Part shown: one piece after another, positions 35,117-44,220 of the stretch | Numbering within the stretch: the first letter of the stretch is position 1 | Layout: every line of letters starts with the position of its first letter | Origin: Tropicimonas sp033101155 | GTDB taxonomy: Bacteria; Pseudomonadota; Alphaproteobacteria; Rhodobacterales; Rhodobacteraceae | Assembly (NCBI RefSeq): GCF_033101155.1 | Contig: NZ_JAWMPX010000001.1 | Coordinates: forward strand, 425,582 to 489,581 | Reading direction: 5' to 3' | Length of the DNA: 64,000 bases | Program-made: the position numbers and the translations under genes | The notes under the pieces: model-generated | The model's database searches: none | What the model saw: only the letters and a program-made list of their open reading frames with translations | Told to the model about the DNA's origin: nothing

Positions 35117-35572
35117 ATGCCCATCAAGCAGAAGACCGTAATCACAGTTAAGATGTCCGGGCATGGCAGCAGCCATTCGCTCGTGGATGTCTCCGTGCGC
35201 GACCTGAGCTCGAAGATCGACGAGCCTGTCGAGCGCGGCGGGACCAATCTTGGTTTCTCGCCGACCGAGACCGCCTATGCCGCGCTGATCGGCTGCACCA
35301 ACACGATCGGGAATAAATGCGCCGACAAGCTCGGCGTCGACATCGGGACCCTCGATTTCGAGATGGAGATCGATTTCGACCGACGTGGCGTTCTGTTGAT
35401 CGAAGAGGTGGACGTGCCTTTCAAGGCCATCCGCCTGCGCGTAACGTCGAATGGCACGGCCAGCCCGGAGGAGCTGAACCGTGTTGCAGAAGAGACCGCG
35501 AAATATTGTGCGATCTCCAAACTCTACGAAGGAGCCGGGACGAACCTGGACATTACCTGGCGCAAGATCTGA
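35117..35572 (+). CDS. OsmC-family protein
   Basis: A 151-residue OsmC/Ohr-fold protein 7 bp after the RutE-like gene. The family region FSPTETAYAALIGCTNTIGNKCADKLGV carries the first conserved Cys, and the C-terminal AEETAKYCAISKLYEGAG carries the second, so the redox pair is present. OsmC proteins reduce organic hydroperoxides or act in sulfur handling. In a dioxygenase cluster it may protect against peroxide by-products; that is inference. Confidence 0.8.
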   Translation: MPIKQKTVITVKMSGHGSSHSLVDVSVRDLSSKIDEPVERGGTNLGFSPTETAYAALIGCTNTIGNKCADKLGVDIGTLDFEMEIDFDRRGVLLIEEVDVPFKAIRLRVTSNGTASPEELNRVAEETAKYCAISKLYEGAGTNLDITWRKI

Positions 35573-35605
35573 CGCCGACAATCTGTATCATCAAGGGAGG
35601 ACACG

Positions 35606-36691
35606 ATGATCGAGACTTGGACCCGCCGCATGGCAATCGGGCTGCTGGCCGCCACGGCCCTGACCGCACCCGCCTTTGCCGCCGAGAAGATCACGGCCGT
35701 CGTCATTGACGGCTATCCGGCCAAGGCGCTCTGGGTGAAGGAATTCTCCGAATTCTTCATCCCCGAGGTCGACAAGCGCCTCGCCGAGACCGGCAATTAC
35801 GAAATGGACTGGCAGGAGAGCTATGGCGGCGCGATCGTCAAGCCCAAGGGCGTGCTCGAGGGTGTGAAGCTTGGCCTCGGCGATATCGGCATCGTCACCA
35901 CGATCTTCCACAATTCCAAGCTGCCGAGCCAGGCGCTGTCGGCTGTCACGCCCTTCGTCTCCTCGGACTCGCAGGCCGTGGCCAAGGCGGTGGACGAGAT
36001 CGCCAAGGAATTCCCGACCATGCAGAAGGAATTCGAAGCGCAGAACCAGGTCTACCTGGCCACGGGCGTGGTGCTCGACACCTACCAGCCCTTCTCCAGC
36101 AAGGAGATCACCGGGCTGAAGGATCTCGAAGGGATGAAGGTTGCCGGTGCCGGCATGAACCTGCGTTACCTTGAGGGCATCAAGGACGCGGCCGGTGTGC
36201 GCGGCGGCCTGACCGACTTCTACAACATGGTGCAGACCGGGCTGACCGATGCCGCCCTGCTCTGGCCGGAAGCGGCGAAGACCTTCAAGATCGCCGAAGT
36301 TGCCCCCTACATGCTCAAGGCCGATCTTGGCGCGGTGAATTCCAAGACCATCACCGTGAACAAGGATTACTGGGACGGCCTGCCCGACGAGGTGAAATCG
36401 GTTCTGCAGGAGGTTGCGGTCGAATATCGTGACCATGTTGCGGGGATCGCCATGGATCGCGCCGGCGAGAGCCGCGACGCCTATGTCGCCTCCGGCGGCA
36501 CGATCGTCGAGATGAGCGCGGAGGACCGCATGGCCTGGGCCGAAGCCATGCCCAACATCGCCCTGGAATGGGCCAAGGGCCTGGACGACGCGGGTGAGCC
36601 GGGCACCGAGATGCTCAATGCCTATATGGGCAAGCTCAAGGACGCAGGCTTCGAGCCGGTCCGCGATTGGGCCGCAGAACTGTCAAACTGA
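35606..36691 (+). CDS. TRAP transporter periplasmic binding protein (DctP type)
   Basis: A 361-residue binding protein with a Sec signal peptide (MAIGLLAATALTAPAFA-AEK). The mature part shows TRAP-DctP traits such as DLEGMKVAGAGMNLRYL, TDFYNMVQTGLTDAALLWPEA and VNKDYWDGLPDEVKSVLQE. It captures a carboxylate for the DctQM permease encoded next. An Arg in the GMNLRYLEG region is the usual carboxylate contact. It sits within the catabolic cluster, so the ligand is probably the aromatic or related acid degraded by the neighbours. Confidence 0.92.
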   Translation: MIETWTRRMAIGLLAATALTAPAFAAEKITAVVIDGYPAKALWVKEFSEFFIPEVDKRLAETGNYEMDWQESYGGAIVKPKGVLEGVKLGLGDIGIVTTIFHNSKLPSQALSAVTPFVSSDSQAVAKAVDEIAKEFPTMQKEFEAQNQVYLATGVVLDTYQPFSSKEITGLKDLEGMKVAGAGMNLRYLEGIKDAAGVRGGLTDFYNMVQTGLTDAALLWPEAAKTFKIAEVAPYMLKADLGAVNSKTITVNKDYWDGLPDEVKSVLQEVAVEYRDHVAGIAMDRAGESRDAYVASGGTIVEMSAEDRMAWAEAMPNIALEWAKGLDDAGEPGTEMLNAYMGKLKDAGFEPVRDWAAELSN

Positions 36692-36717
36692 CACAGGACA
36701 AGGTCGGAGCCACTCGC

Positions 36718-37281
36718 ATGACAAACGGCACTCTCAAGACCGTTGCAACCGGCCTGTCGAAACTGGCCAGCGGCATCGCCATCACGGCGAATGCCGCTGG
36801 CACACTCGTCGTCCTGTTGCTTGTCCTCGTCGTGAATTATGACGTTGTCGCACGGGGCATCTTCAACAAGCCCTTCCTCGGCGCGGTCGAGGTTGTGCAG
36901 TTCTCGATGGTCCTCATCGTCTTCCTGCAACTGCCGGACGTGGTGCGCGTCGGGCGGCTGACGCGCTCGGACGGTTTCCTGACCGTTCTCGAAGGGCGTC
37001 ACCCGAGGGCGGGCAAGACGATCCGGCGGATCATCAACTTCATCTCCGGTATTTTCATGGCGCTGATTGCCATCGCGATCTGGCCGGAATTCACCGAGAT
37101 GCTGGAAACCCGCGACTATTTCGGCATTCCCGGCGTGTTCACGGCGCCCTGGTGGCCGATCAAGCTGACGATCTTCCTCAGTGCTGCACTCTGCACGCTG
37201 ATCTTCCTGCTCAAGGTCCTGTTGCCGACCGAGCGCATCGTCACCGTCAAGGGTATCAAGACCACGGAGGAAGGCCAGTGA
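36718..37281 (+). CDS. TRAP transporter small permease (DctQ type)
   Basis: A 187-residue membrane protein with four predicted helices, starting at ATG 36718 after the binding-protein gene (26-bp gap). The DctQ pattern LVVNYDVVARGIFNKPFLGAVEVVQFS is present. It pairs with the large permease, whose GTG start overlaps its stop (GTGA). Confidence 0.92.
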   Translation: MTNGTLKTVATGLSKLASGIAITANAAGTLVVLLLVLVVNYDVVARGIFNKPFLGAVEVVQFSMVLIVFLQLPDVVRVGRLTRSDGFLTVLEGRHPRAGKTIRRIINFISGIFMALIAIAIWPEFTEMLETRDYFGIPGVFTAPWWPIKLTIFLSAALCTLIFLLKVLLPTERIVTVKGIKTTEEGQ

Positions 37282-38585
37282 GCCCCATCGAAATCGGCCT
37301 CACCTCTGTCGGGGCCATCGTCATCCTGGTCTATATCGGGGTCTATATTCCCATCGCGCTCGGGGTCGTCTCCTTCGTGTCCATCTGGCTGATGCGAGAC
37401 AATTTCGACCTGTCGATGAACCTGCTGAAGATCGCCGTCGGCGACTCGGTGATGGAATATACCTTCGCCACCGTGCCGCTTTTCACCTTCATGGGGCTGA
37501 TCGTCTCGAAGGCCGGGCTGGGGGCGGATATCTACGAGGTGATGAATTCCGGCTTCCGCAAGGTGAAAGGCGGGATCGGCATGGCCACTGTCGGCGCCAA
37601 CGCCGTCTTCGCTGCCGTCACCGGCTCCTCTATCGCCTCGGCCTCGGTCTTCTCCAAGGTCTCCGTGCCGCAGATGCTCAACTATGACTACAACCCGCGC
37701 TTCGCCGTGGGCGTGGTCGCCGGCTCCTCGGTTCTCGGCATGATCATCCCGCCCTCGGCGATGCTGATCATCTATTCCTTCGTCGCCGAGCAATCGGTGG
37801 GCGAGATGTTCCAGGCCGGGATCGTGCCCGGGCTGATGCTGGCCGCGGCCTATGTCGGCTGGATCTGGATCATGGGGAAATTCGCCCCCTCCTATATCGG
37901 CGGCCGGTCCTTCGAGGACACCGAATGGATGACCTGGGGTGAGATTGCCGAGAAGACCCTGCCGATCACCACACTGATCGTCGTGGTGCTGGGCGGCATC
38001 TATACCGGCTGGCTCACGCCCGTGGAGGCCGGCGCGACCGGCTCGCTGCTTGGCCTTGTGATTGCCGTGGTGCGCCGCAAGATGGATCTCAAGGGCTTCT
38101 GGCAGGCGTTGCTGGAGACCGGACATATCACCGCCGCGATCCTGTTCCTGATCACCGCCGCCTCGATCTACAGCCGGATGCTCGGCATGGCCGGCGTGCC
38201 CAACGCGCTGGGCGATTTCCTCGAGACGGCGCAGTTCAGCTTCTTCTGGATCATGTTCTTCTATGTGGTGCTGATGATTTTCCTTGGCACGCTGCTGGAC
38301 ACGGCCTCGATCATCCTGATCGTCGTGCCGCTCTTCCTGCCGCTGATCGAGCCGATGGGGCTCAGCCTCGTCTGGTTCGGCATCGTCACCGTCGTCGGCG
38401 CAGAGATCGGGTTGCTGACACCGCCGCTCGGGATCTCCTGCTTCGTCATCAAGGCGACGCTCAATGACCACCGGATTGCGCTGAAGGATGTCTTCATCGG
38501 CGCCTTCCCCTTCGCAGTCGTGATGCTGATCGTGCTGATCCTGCTGATCCGCTTCCCGTCGCTCAGCCTTGCCATCCTGAACTAA
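37278..38585 (+). CDS. TRAP transporter large permease (DctM type)
   Basis: A 435-residue permease with about 12 helices, starting at GTG 37278 in overlap with dctQ. Family motifs: VPLFTFMGLIVSKAGLGADIYE, ANAVFAAVTGSSIASASVF, GSSVLGMIIPPSAMLIIYS, TPVEAGATGSLLGLV and LLTPPLGISCFVIK. It couples Na+ (or H+) flow to uptake of the substrate bound by the DctP protein. With the two upstream genes it forms a complete TRAP system. Confidence 0.95.
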   Translation: MSPIEIGLTSVGAIVILVYIGVYIPIALGVVSFVSIWLMRDNFDLSMNLLKIAVGDSVMEYTFATVPLFTFMGLIVSKAGLGADIYEVMNSGFRKVKGGIGMATVGANAVFAAVTGSSIASASVFSKVSVPQMLNYDYNPRFAVGVVAGSSVLGMIIPPSAMLIIYSFVAEQSVGEMFQAGIVPGLMLAAAYVGWIWIMGKFAPSYIGGRSFEDTEWMTWGEIAEKTLPITTLIVVVLGGIYTGWLTPVEAGATGSLLGLVIAVVRRKMDLKGFWQALLETGHITAAILFLITAASIYSRMLGMAGVPNALGDFLETAQFSFFWIMFFYVVLMIFLGTLLDTASIILIVVPLFLPLIEPMGLSLVWFGIVTVVGAEIGLLTPPLGISCFVIKATLNDHRIALKDVFIGAFPFAVVMLIVLILLIRFPSLSLAILN

Positions 38586-38596
38586 AGGGCAAACCC

Positions 38597-39466
38597 ATGC
38601 GTAACGTCACCACGGACAACATCACCGAAGTCTTTTGCGGCTATTTCGACGAAGAGACTGATCCGCGCACCCGCGAGGTCCTGACCGCGCTGGCCAAGCA
38701 TCTCCATGACTTCACCCGCGAGGTGAACCTCACCCATGATGAATGGCGCAAGGGGCTGGAATTCCTTGAATGGGCCGGCAAGATCACCGACCCGGAGCGC
38801 AACGAATTCGTGCTGCTGTCCGACGTGATGGGCCTGTCCTCGCTGGTCGACATGATGCATTCGACCCCGGAGGCAACCTCCTCCTCCGTGCTCGGCCCGT
38901 TCCACGTCTCCAACCCGCCGGCGCTGGCGATTGGCGGCGACATGAAGCGGGATTTCGAGGGCGAAGTGTTGCTGGTCGAAGGCACGGTGCGCGACACCGC
39001 CGGCAACCCGCTGCCCGGCGCCACGATCGATATCTGGCAAACCGCCCCCAACGGCATGTATTCCAGCCAGGACCCGGAGCAGCACATCCACTCCTTCCAC
39101 GGGCTCATGACCTGTGACGAGAACGGCCGCTACGCCTTCACCACCGTTCGTCCGGTCAGCTACACCGTGCCCGATGACGGTCCGGTCGGCGAGATCCTCC
39201 GCGCCGCCGGCCGCCACCCCTGGCGCCCGTCGCACCTGCATTACATCGTCTCGGCCGAGGGACATCGCCAACTCGTCACCGAGGTATTCCCCGATGACGA
39301 CCCCTATCTCGACCAGGACACCGTCTTCGGCGTGCGGGACGATCTCGTCATGACCTATGTGCCGCAACCGGCGGGCAGCTTCCCAGAAGGTTTCGAGCTG
39401 TCTGGTAAGGTCGATGGCGCCTATAGCCGCGTGGATTTCGACCTGGTCCTTGCGCCTGCAGGCTGA
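38597..39466 (+). CDS. Intradiol ring-cleavage dioxygenase (hydroxyquinol/catechol type)
   Basis: A 289-residue non-heme Fe(III) dioxygenase 11 bp after the TRAP permease. An N-terminal helical dimerisation domain (about 1-100) contains the VLGPFHV motif. The catalytic domain shows the expected ligands: Tyr in PNGMYSSQDP, Tyr in RPVSYTVPDDGP, and two His in RPSHLHYIV. The sequence is nearest to hydroxyquinol 1,2-dioxygenases. No muconate cycloisomerase or maleylacetate reductase lies in the cluster, so its substrate may be unusual. Confidence 0.88.
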   Translation: MRNVTTDNITEVFCGYFDEETDPRTREVLTALAKHLHDFTREVNLTHDEWRKGLEFLEWAGKITDPERNEFVLLSDVMGLSSLVDMMHSTPEATSSSVLGPFHVSNPPALAIGGDMKRDFEGEVLLVEGTVRDTAGNPLPGATIDIWQTAPNGMYSSQDPEQHIHSFHGLMTCDENGRYAFTTVRPVSYTVPDDGPVGEILRAAGRHPWRPSHLHYIVSAEGHRQLVTEVFPDDDPYLDQDTVFGVRDDLVMTYVPQPAGSFPEGFELSGKVDGAYSRVDFDLVLAPAG

Positions 39467-39510
39467 TCCGGCCACGCTGCATTGCAGCGACGAGGAATGG
39501 GAGACCGCTG

Positions 39511-40401
39511 ATGATCCGCAGGATACTGGTTTTGGGATGTGCGCTGAGCGGCGTTATTCTTGCATCATGCGCGGGGGCGGATGGGGATCAGCCCCCCATC
39601 GGAGACGCGGTCAACGAGCTGCCGATCTTCGATGCCCATATCCACTACAAGGAACCGGCCTGGGCGCCCTATCCGGTCGAGAGCATCATCGAACTTATGG
39701 ATCGCAATGGCGTGGCCATGGGACTAGTTTCCTCGACCCCGGACGAGGGCACGATCAAGCTCTGGGAGTTCGCGCCGAACCGGGTCGTGCCGGAGCTGCG
39801 CCCGTATCACGGCTCGGCTGGCTCGTCGAACTGGGCCAAGGTCGACGGCATGGAGGAGTATCTCGAAGCCCGGCTGGAGCGTTACCCGCATGAGGGGATC
39901 GGCGAGTTCCATATCCACAGGCTCGACATCACCGATGTGAAGTTCTTCCGCGCGGTGGTGGCGATGGCGCGGGAGCGGGACATTTACCTCCACGTCCATT
40001 CCGGCACCGAATCGATCCGCTGGCTGAAATCGCTGGACGGAGAGGTAAAGATCATCTGGGCCCATGCAGGGCTTTCCACGCCTGCGCCCGAGGTCCACGC
40101 CCTGATGGCCGAGTTCCCGGACCTGCTCGCTGACACCTCGCTGCGGGAATGGGATATCGACGGCGGGGGGCGCGGGCTCGACCCGACCTGGGAGCGCATC
40201 ATCTTCGATTTCCAGGACCGGCTGATGGTTGGCTCGGACACCTGGGTCAACAGCCAGTGGGACAATTACGACGCGATCATCGCCTCCAACCGGAGCTGGC
40301 TGTCGAAGCTGCCGCGCGATGTCGCCGAGAAGATTGCCTACCGCAATGCCGAGCGGGTCTTTGGACGTCAGATCTCTATGGACCAGATCGGAACGCGCTG
40401 A
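39511..40401 (+). CDS. Lipoprotein amidohydrolase-family hydrolase
   Basis: A 296-residue TIM-barrel metal-dependent hydrolase (amidohydrolase-2-like) with a lipoprotein signal: MIRRILVLGCALSGVILASC, lipobox LASC with Cys20. The metal-binding region FDAHIHYKEPAW, then GEFHIHRLDITD, LHVHSGTE, IWAHAGLSTPAPE and MVGSDTW are visible. Most ring-cleavage-associated relatives are cytoplasmic; this one is predicted to be anchored in the envelope. It could convert an extracellular precursor into the TRAP substrate. Confidence 0.82.
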   Translation: MIRRILVLGCALSGVILASCAGADGDQPPIGDAVNELPIFDAHIHYKEPAWAPYPVESIIELMDRNGVAMGLVSSTPDEGTIKLWEFAPNRVVPELRPYHGSAGSSNWAKVDGMEEYLEARLERYPHEGIGEFHIHRLDITDVKFFRAVVAMARERDIYLHVHSGTESIRWLKSLDGEVKIIWAHAGLSTPAPEVHALMAEFPDLLADTSLREWDIDGGGRGLDPTWERIIFDFQDRLMVGSDTWVNSQWDNYDAIIASNRSWLSKLPRDVAEKIAYRNAERVFGRQISMDQIGTR

Positions 40402-40470
40402 GGCAAAGGGGGACTCGCCGCCGAGCAGAGCTCGAGCGGCGGTGGCGCCGCTGACGCGGCGCAGTTTGGC

Positions 40471-42024
40471 TCAGAGGGACTGGAGGAACGCGATCAGGGC
40501 AGCGCGATCCGCTGCGATCAGGCTGCGGAATGTCTCGCGGGCGGGACCTGCCTCGCCGCCATGCCACAGGATCGCCTCGGTGAGCGAGCGGGCCCGTCCG
40601 TCATGCAGGAAATAGGTGTGGCCGGAGACGTCCTCCGTGCGACCGATCCCCCAGAGCGGCGGAGTGCGCCATTCGCGCCCCGTGGCGTCCCATTCAAGAC
40701 GGTTATCTGCGAGCCCGTCGCCCATGTCGTGCAATAGCAGGTCGGAATAGGGCCAGATGAGCTGGAAGCTCTGTTCGGGCTGATCCTTGAGACGGTGGGT
40801 GACGAATTTCGGCTGGTGGCAGGACGCGCAACCAGCCTCATGGAAGAGCTGCTTTCCGCGCAGGACCTTCGGTGCGTCGACGGCCTCTCGTGCCGGCAGC
40901 GCAAGATTGCGGGCATAGAAACTGACGAGATCCATTCCGACGCTCGGGATCTCAAGCCGCTCGTCATTGCCGGTTTCACCATGCGGGGCGGCGCGACAGG
41001 CGGTTTGGGTTTCCGTGCAGTTGCCCCATGGCGCCGGATGGATCGGCGTCGAAATACCGATATCGTTGACGAAGGCGTCGGAGCTTTGCTGCGAGACGGT
41101 CGGTTGCCCGGCCTTCCAGCCGAAGCGGCCCAGCATCCATTGCGCGTGTTCCAGCGACCAGACGCGGTTCGGTCGGCCCGAGATCCCGTCGCCATTTTCA
41201 TCATTCGGATCGGCCAAAGCCAGGATATCCGCTTCCGGGATCGCTTCCAGCAGGCCGAGACCGATCATCGGCGGGGCAATGCGCGGACTGAGCTCGACCG
41301 CGTCATGGAGCGGGCCATAGCCCGGCCGTGTCACCGAATAGATGGGCTTTCGCAACTCCACCTCTTCGCCATCTGCGAAGGCTATGGCCACCGGTTCATA
41401 ATCGATCCGCATCCGCCCCTCAGCGGCGAGCCCGGCAATGGACTTGTCCTGAAGCTGGGTGCCATAGACCGGCTCCGGTGCGTTGGCGAGATAGTTCAGG
41501 ATCTCGGCAGGCAGGTCGGAAGCGTCGTCAGGGATCGAGAGCCGCAGCACCATGGAGATGCCGAAATCTTCCGGTCCTTCGGGCGGGTGGCCGCGCCCGT
41601 CGCGGATATGGCAGGATTTGCAGCCGCGCCCGTTGAACAGCGGCCCGAGCCCGTCGCTGGCGGTGGTGACTGTCGGCGCCTCGACCCAGAGCTTCTTGAA
41701 GAAGCCATTGCCGAGGCGGAAATCCATCTCCCGCTCCGGCGCCATATTGCCGGAAGGTTGCGAGAAAAGCGTACGGCTCTTGCCGTCAAAATGCGTGGCC
41801 GCGCCGGCGGGACGCGCCTCGAAGGGCTCGGAGGCTTCGAAATCACCCGGCGGCGCCGTGACGGCGGCAACGCGGGCGGTCTCTTCGGGGCTGCGGGGAA
41901 GGGAGGTCAGATGTGGTTCGCCCCAGCCTTTGGCCGGGGCGGTGTCGGCAGCCAATGCAGGGATTTCCGCCAGGGCCGCGGCGAGTGAGGCCGCGGCACG
42001 CAGGGATATGTTACTCGGCTTCAT
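40471..42024 (-). CDS. Di-heme c-type cytochrome of the DUF1111 (thiol oxidoreductase-like) family
   Basis: A 517-residue periplasmic protein; ATG 42024 (MKPSNISLRAAASLAAALAE) gives a signal peptide ending near ALAA-DTAP and overlaps the bfr stop by 14 bp. Two heme-attachment sites are at CKSCH (135-139) and CASCH (399-403). Conserved RLGNGFFKKLWVEAP, LGPLFNGRGC and FLHDGRARSLTEAILWHGGE are those of the DUF1111 proteins that occur with imelysins in iron-uptake loci. It probably does redox work on iron (ferrous/ferric) at the imelysin step. Confidence 0.88.
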   Translation of the reverse strand: MKPSNISLRAAASLAAALAEIPALAADTAPAKGWGEPHLTSLPRSPEETARVAAVTAPPGDFEASEPFEARPAGAATHFDGKSRTLFSQPSGNMAPEREMDFRLGNGFFKKLWVEAPTVTTASDGLGPLFNGRGCKSCHIRDGRGHPPEGPEDFGISMVLRLSIPDDASDLPAEILNYLANAPEPVYGTQLQDKSIAGLAAEGRMRIDYEPVAIAFADGEEVELRKPIYSVTRPGYGPLHDAVELSPRIAPPMIGLGLLEAIPEADILALADPNDENGDGISGRPNRVWSLEHAQWMLGRFGWKAGQPTVSQQSSDAFVNDIGISTPIHPAPWGNCTETQTACRAAPHGETGNDERLEIPSVGMDLVSFYARNLALPAREAVDAPKVLRGKQLFHEAGCASCHQPKFVTHRLKDQPEQSFQLIWPYSDLLLHDMGDGLADNRLEWDATGREWRTPPLWGIGRTEDVSGHTYFLHDGRARSLTEAILWHGGEAGPARETFRSLIAADRAALIAFLQSL

Positions 42025-42496
42025 CCATTGTCGATGCGTTGAGGAGCGCATAACGCTCGGCGCCGATCCTGTCATGCAGGTCGAGCTGGGTTTCGAGGAA
42101 GTCGATATGGCCTTCTTCATCGCCGAGCAGCTTCTGGAACAGCTCCATCGAGATGTAGTCGCCGGCCTTCTGGCAATACTCGCGGGCTTCCTTATAGAGC
42201 GCGCGGGCCTCTTCTTCGGCGGCAAGATCTGCTTCCAGCGTTTCCTTCGGGGTCTCGCCGATGCGCAGCGAGTCGAGCTTCTGCAGGTTCGGGTGTCCGC
42301 CCAGAAGCAGGATCCGGCCCATCAGCTCATCCGCGTGGTTCATCTCCTCGATGCTCTCCTCGCGGGATTTCGCGGCCATCTTGCCGAGGCCCCAGTCTTC
42401 CTGGAGCTTGTAATGCAGCCAGTACTGGCTGATCGCGGTCAGCTCGCTGCGCAGCGCCTTGTTGAGATACTCAATGACCGTCGCGTCGCCCTTCAT
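42011..42496 (-). CDS. bfr: Bacterioferritin
   Basis: A 161-residue four-helix ferritin; ATG 42496. All functional residues fall at E. coli numbering: ferroxidase ligands E18, E51, H54, E94, E127, H130 and heme ligand M52. It oxidises and stores iron in a 24-mer with heme between subunits. It starts 1 bp after bfd and overlaps the following DUF1111 gene, so storage and uptake proteins are in one operon. Confidence 0.96.
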   Translation of the reverse strand: MKGDATVIEYLNKALRSELTAISQYWLHYKLQEDWGLGKMAAKSREESIEEMNHADELMGRILLLGGHPNLQKLDSLRIGETPKETLEADLAAEEEARALYKEAREYCQKAGDYISMELFQKLLGDEEGHIDFLETQLDLHDRIGAERYALLNASTMDEAE

Positions 42497-42497
42497 G

Positions 42498-42737
42498 TCA
42501 GGCTTCCTTTCTTGCTGTGCCGCGCAGGTTGCGCAGCGTGGCGGGTACTTCGAGACTAGGGTTGGCACGCATGGCGGACAAGAAGAGCGCCATGCATCCA
42601 CCGCAATCCGCCCTCTTGCCGAGCGCGCGATAGATCTTGCCGGGGGTGATGATCGCGGCGGTATCGGCGGCGCGCATCCAGTCGATGGCGGCGTTGATAT
42701 CCCGGTCGGAGATGTTCTGGCAGGAGCAGACGATCAT
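42498..42737 (-). CDS. bfd: Bacterioferritin-associated ferredoxin
   Basis: A 79-residue [2Fe-2S] protein; ATG 42737. The four cluster cysteines are at C4, C6 and in DCGGC near residues 45-48, the BFD-fold arrangement. It reduces the ferric core of Bfr so that iron is released. Located directly upstream of bfr (1-bp gap), 58 bp downstream of the imelysin stop. The C-terminus is about 15 residues longer than E. coli Bfd. Confidence 0.9.
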   Translation of the reverse strand: MIVCSCQNISDRDINAAIDWMRAADTAAIITPGKIYRALGKRADCGGCMALFLSAMRANPSLEVPATLRNLRGTARKEA

Positions 42738-42795
42738 CAGGACACTCTCTCTCGTGGTGCAGGGGCAACCCGGAAGCTGCCCCCGGTGCGGGCGG

Positions 42796-44049
42796 TTATT
42801 GGAAGACGGCGTTCGGGCTGTCGAGGCTGTCGGAGCCTTCGACTTCCACACCGTCCAGCCCGACCGCGGCCACGGCGCGCTCGATATTGCGGGTCTGGGC
42901 GATCAGCGCGTCGATGGCGGCTTGCACGATGGCGTTGCCCTCATCGTTGCCCGCGCCGATGAGTTGATCATAGGCGGTGCCGGCTTCGGCCTGCGCGACG
43001 ATGGCGCCCAGCTTGACCATGGTGTCTTCGATATCGGCCTTCAGCGCATCCGCCAGCGTGGCATCCTTCGTGGCGACAACATCATAGAGCGAGGGGCCCT
43101 CGACCTTGCTGCCGTCGATGCGGGTATAGCTGCCCATATAGACGTTCTGGATGCCCTGGCCGTCATAGAAATGACTGGCATGGGTGTTGTCGGAGAAGCA
43201 GTCATGCTCTTCCTCGGGGTCGTGCAGCAGCAGGCCGAGCTTCATCCGCTCGCCGGCCTGTTCGCCATACGACAGCGATCCCATGCCGGTGAAGGCCATC
43301 ACGAGGCCCTGCATGTCGTCGGCGGTGACCTCTTCGCGACCCTGCCCCCCATCAGACCAAAGCGCCACGGCATCTTCGAGCTCGGAGATCAGCAGGTCGG
43401 CGGCGGCCAGCAGGTATTCGGCGCGGCGTTCGCAACTGCCACCGGTGCAATTGGCGGCGTCGAAATCCGTTACCGGGCGGGCGCCGGCGCCGGGACCGGT
43501 GCCGTTCAGGTCCTGACCCCAAAGCAGGAACTCGATGGCATGATAGCCGCTGGTGACATTGGCCTCGATGCCGTCGATCTCATGCATCTCCTGCAGCAGC
43601 TTCGGCGTGATCGTTGTGGCGTCCAGCTTGGTGCCGGAGATTTCCAGCATCGGGTTGGCGATGACATTCGCGCCGGAGAAGGGGTTTTCCTCGTTGAGCC
43701 CGGCATCGCCGGCGACATAGTCGATCAGCCCTTCATCCAGCGGCCAGGCGTTCACCTTGCCCTCCCAGTCATCGACGACCGGGTTGCCGAAGCGGAAAGC
43801 TTCTGTCTGCTGATAGGGAACGCGAGCGGCGATCCAGGCGGACTTGGCAGCGTCGAGATTGGCGTCGGTCGGGTCGGCCACGAGCGTGTCCAGAGCGACT
43901 TTGAGTGCCTTGGCCGTCTCGAGGCTGTCCTCATAGCCGGCCAGCGCGATGTCAGAATAGGTGGAAAGAACCTCGGCGGGGGCGGCAGCATTGGCAATGA
44001 CCGCCGTGCCGGAGAGAAGTGCCGCAAGGGGAAGGATATGTGTGTTCAT
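42796..44049 (-). CDS. Imelysin-family (IrpA-like, M75) iron-regulated protein
   Basis: A 417-residue periplasmic protein; ATG 44049 starts a signal peptide (MNTHILPLAALLSGTAVIANA). It has two imelysin repeats and the GxHxxE motif at G168-H170-E173 (GYHAIEFLLWGQD). It also has RVPYQQTEAFRFGNP and the C-terminal GLVMAFTGMGSLSYGE region. Imelysins of this type bind iron and assist its uptake; peptidase activity is doubtful for the family. First gene of the minus arm of the iron locus, behind the palindrome at 44096. Confidence 0.9.
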   Translation of the reverse strand: MNTHILPLAALLSGTAVIANAAAPAEVLSTYSDIALAGYEDSLETAKALKVALDTLVADPTDANLDAAKSAWIAARVPYQQTEAFRFGNPVVDDWEGKVNAWPLDEGLIDYVAGDAGLNEENPFSGANVIANPMLEISGTKLDATTITPKLLQEMHEIDGIEANVTSGYHAIEFLLWGQDLNGTGPGAGARPVTDFDAANCTGGSCERRAEYLLAAADLLISELEDAVALWSDGGQGREEVTADDMQGLVMAFTGMGSLSYGEQAGERMKLGLLLHDPEEEHDCFSDNTHASHFYDGQGIQNVYMGSYTRIDGSKVEGPSLYDVVATKDATLADALKADIEDTMVKLGAIVAQAEAGTAYDQLIGAGNDEGNAIVQAAIDALIAQTRNIERAVAAVGLDGVEVEGSDSLDSPNAVFQ

Positions 44050-44095
44050 GACGGTGTCCCTGTTCGTTCTGTTTTCCGATTCCCTATACCAGACT

Positions 44096-44127
44096 AATTT
44101 TGTAAGAAAAGCTTTTCTGACAAAATT
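44096..44127. promoter_or_regulatory. 32-bp near-perfect palindrome between the two arms of the iron locus
   Basis: Left arm 44096-44111 reads AATTTTGTAAGAAAAG; the right arm 44112-44127 complements it at 15 of 16 positions (one mismatch, 44104 with 44119). It is 47 bp from the imelysin start on one side and 94 bp from the CCP-like gene on the other, in the AT-rich part of the gap. An iron-responsive repressor (Fur/Irr/RirA/IscR class) is the likely ligand; the exact family cannot be decided by eye. Confidence 0.7.
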
Positions 44128-44220
44128 TATATGGTATTGCATCGCACCAGTTCAGTTCCCGGAAAAACCCTCCTAGAAGGGCCGGACGACCGTTGCGCTT
44201 TCAGACCCGGAGAGATCCAG

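Noticed and set aside
42761..42784. GGGGCA/TGCCCC hairpin between imelysin and bfd as terminator
   Set aside because: The stem is short and there is no U-tract on the minus strand; bfd is probably read through from the imelysin promoter.
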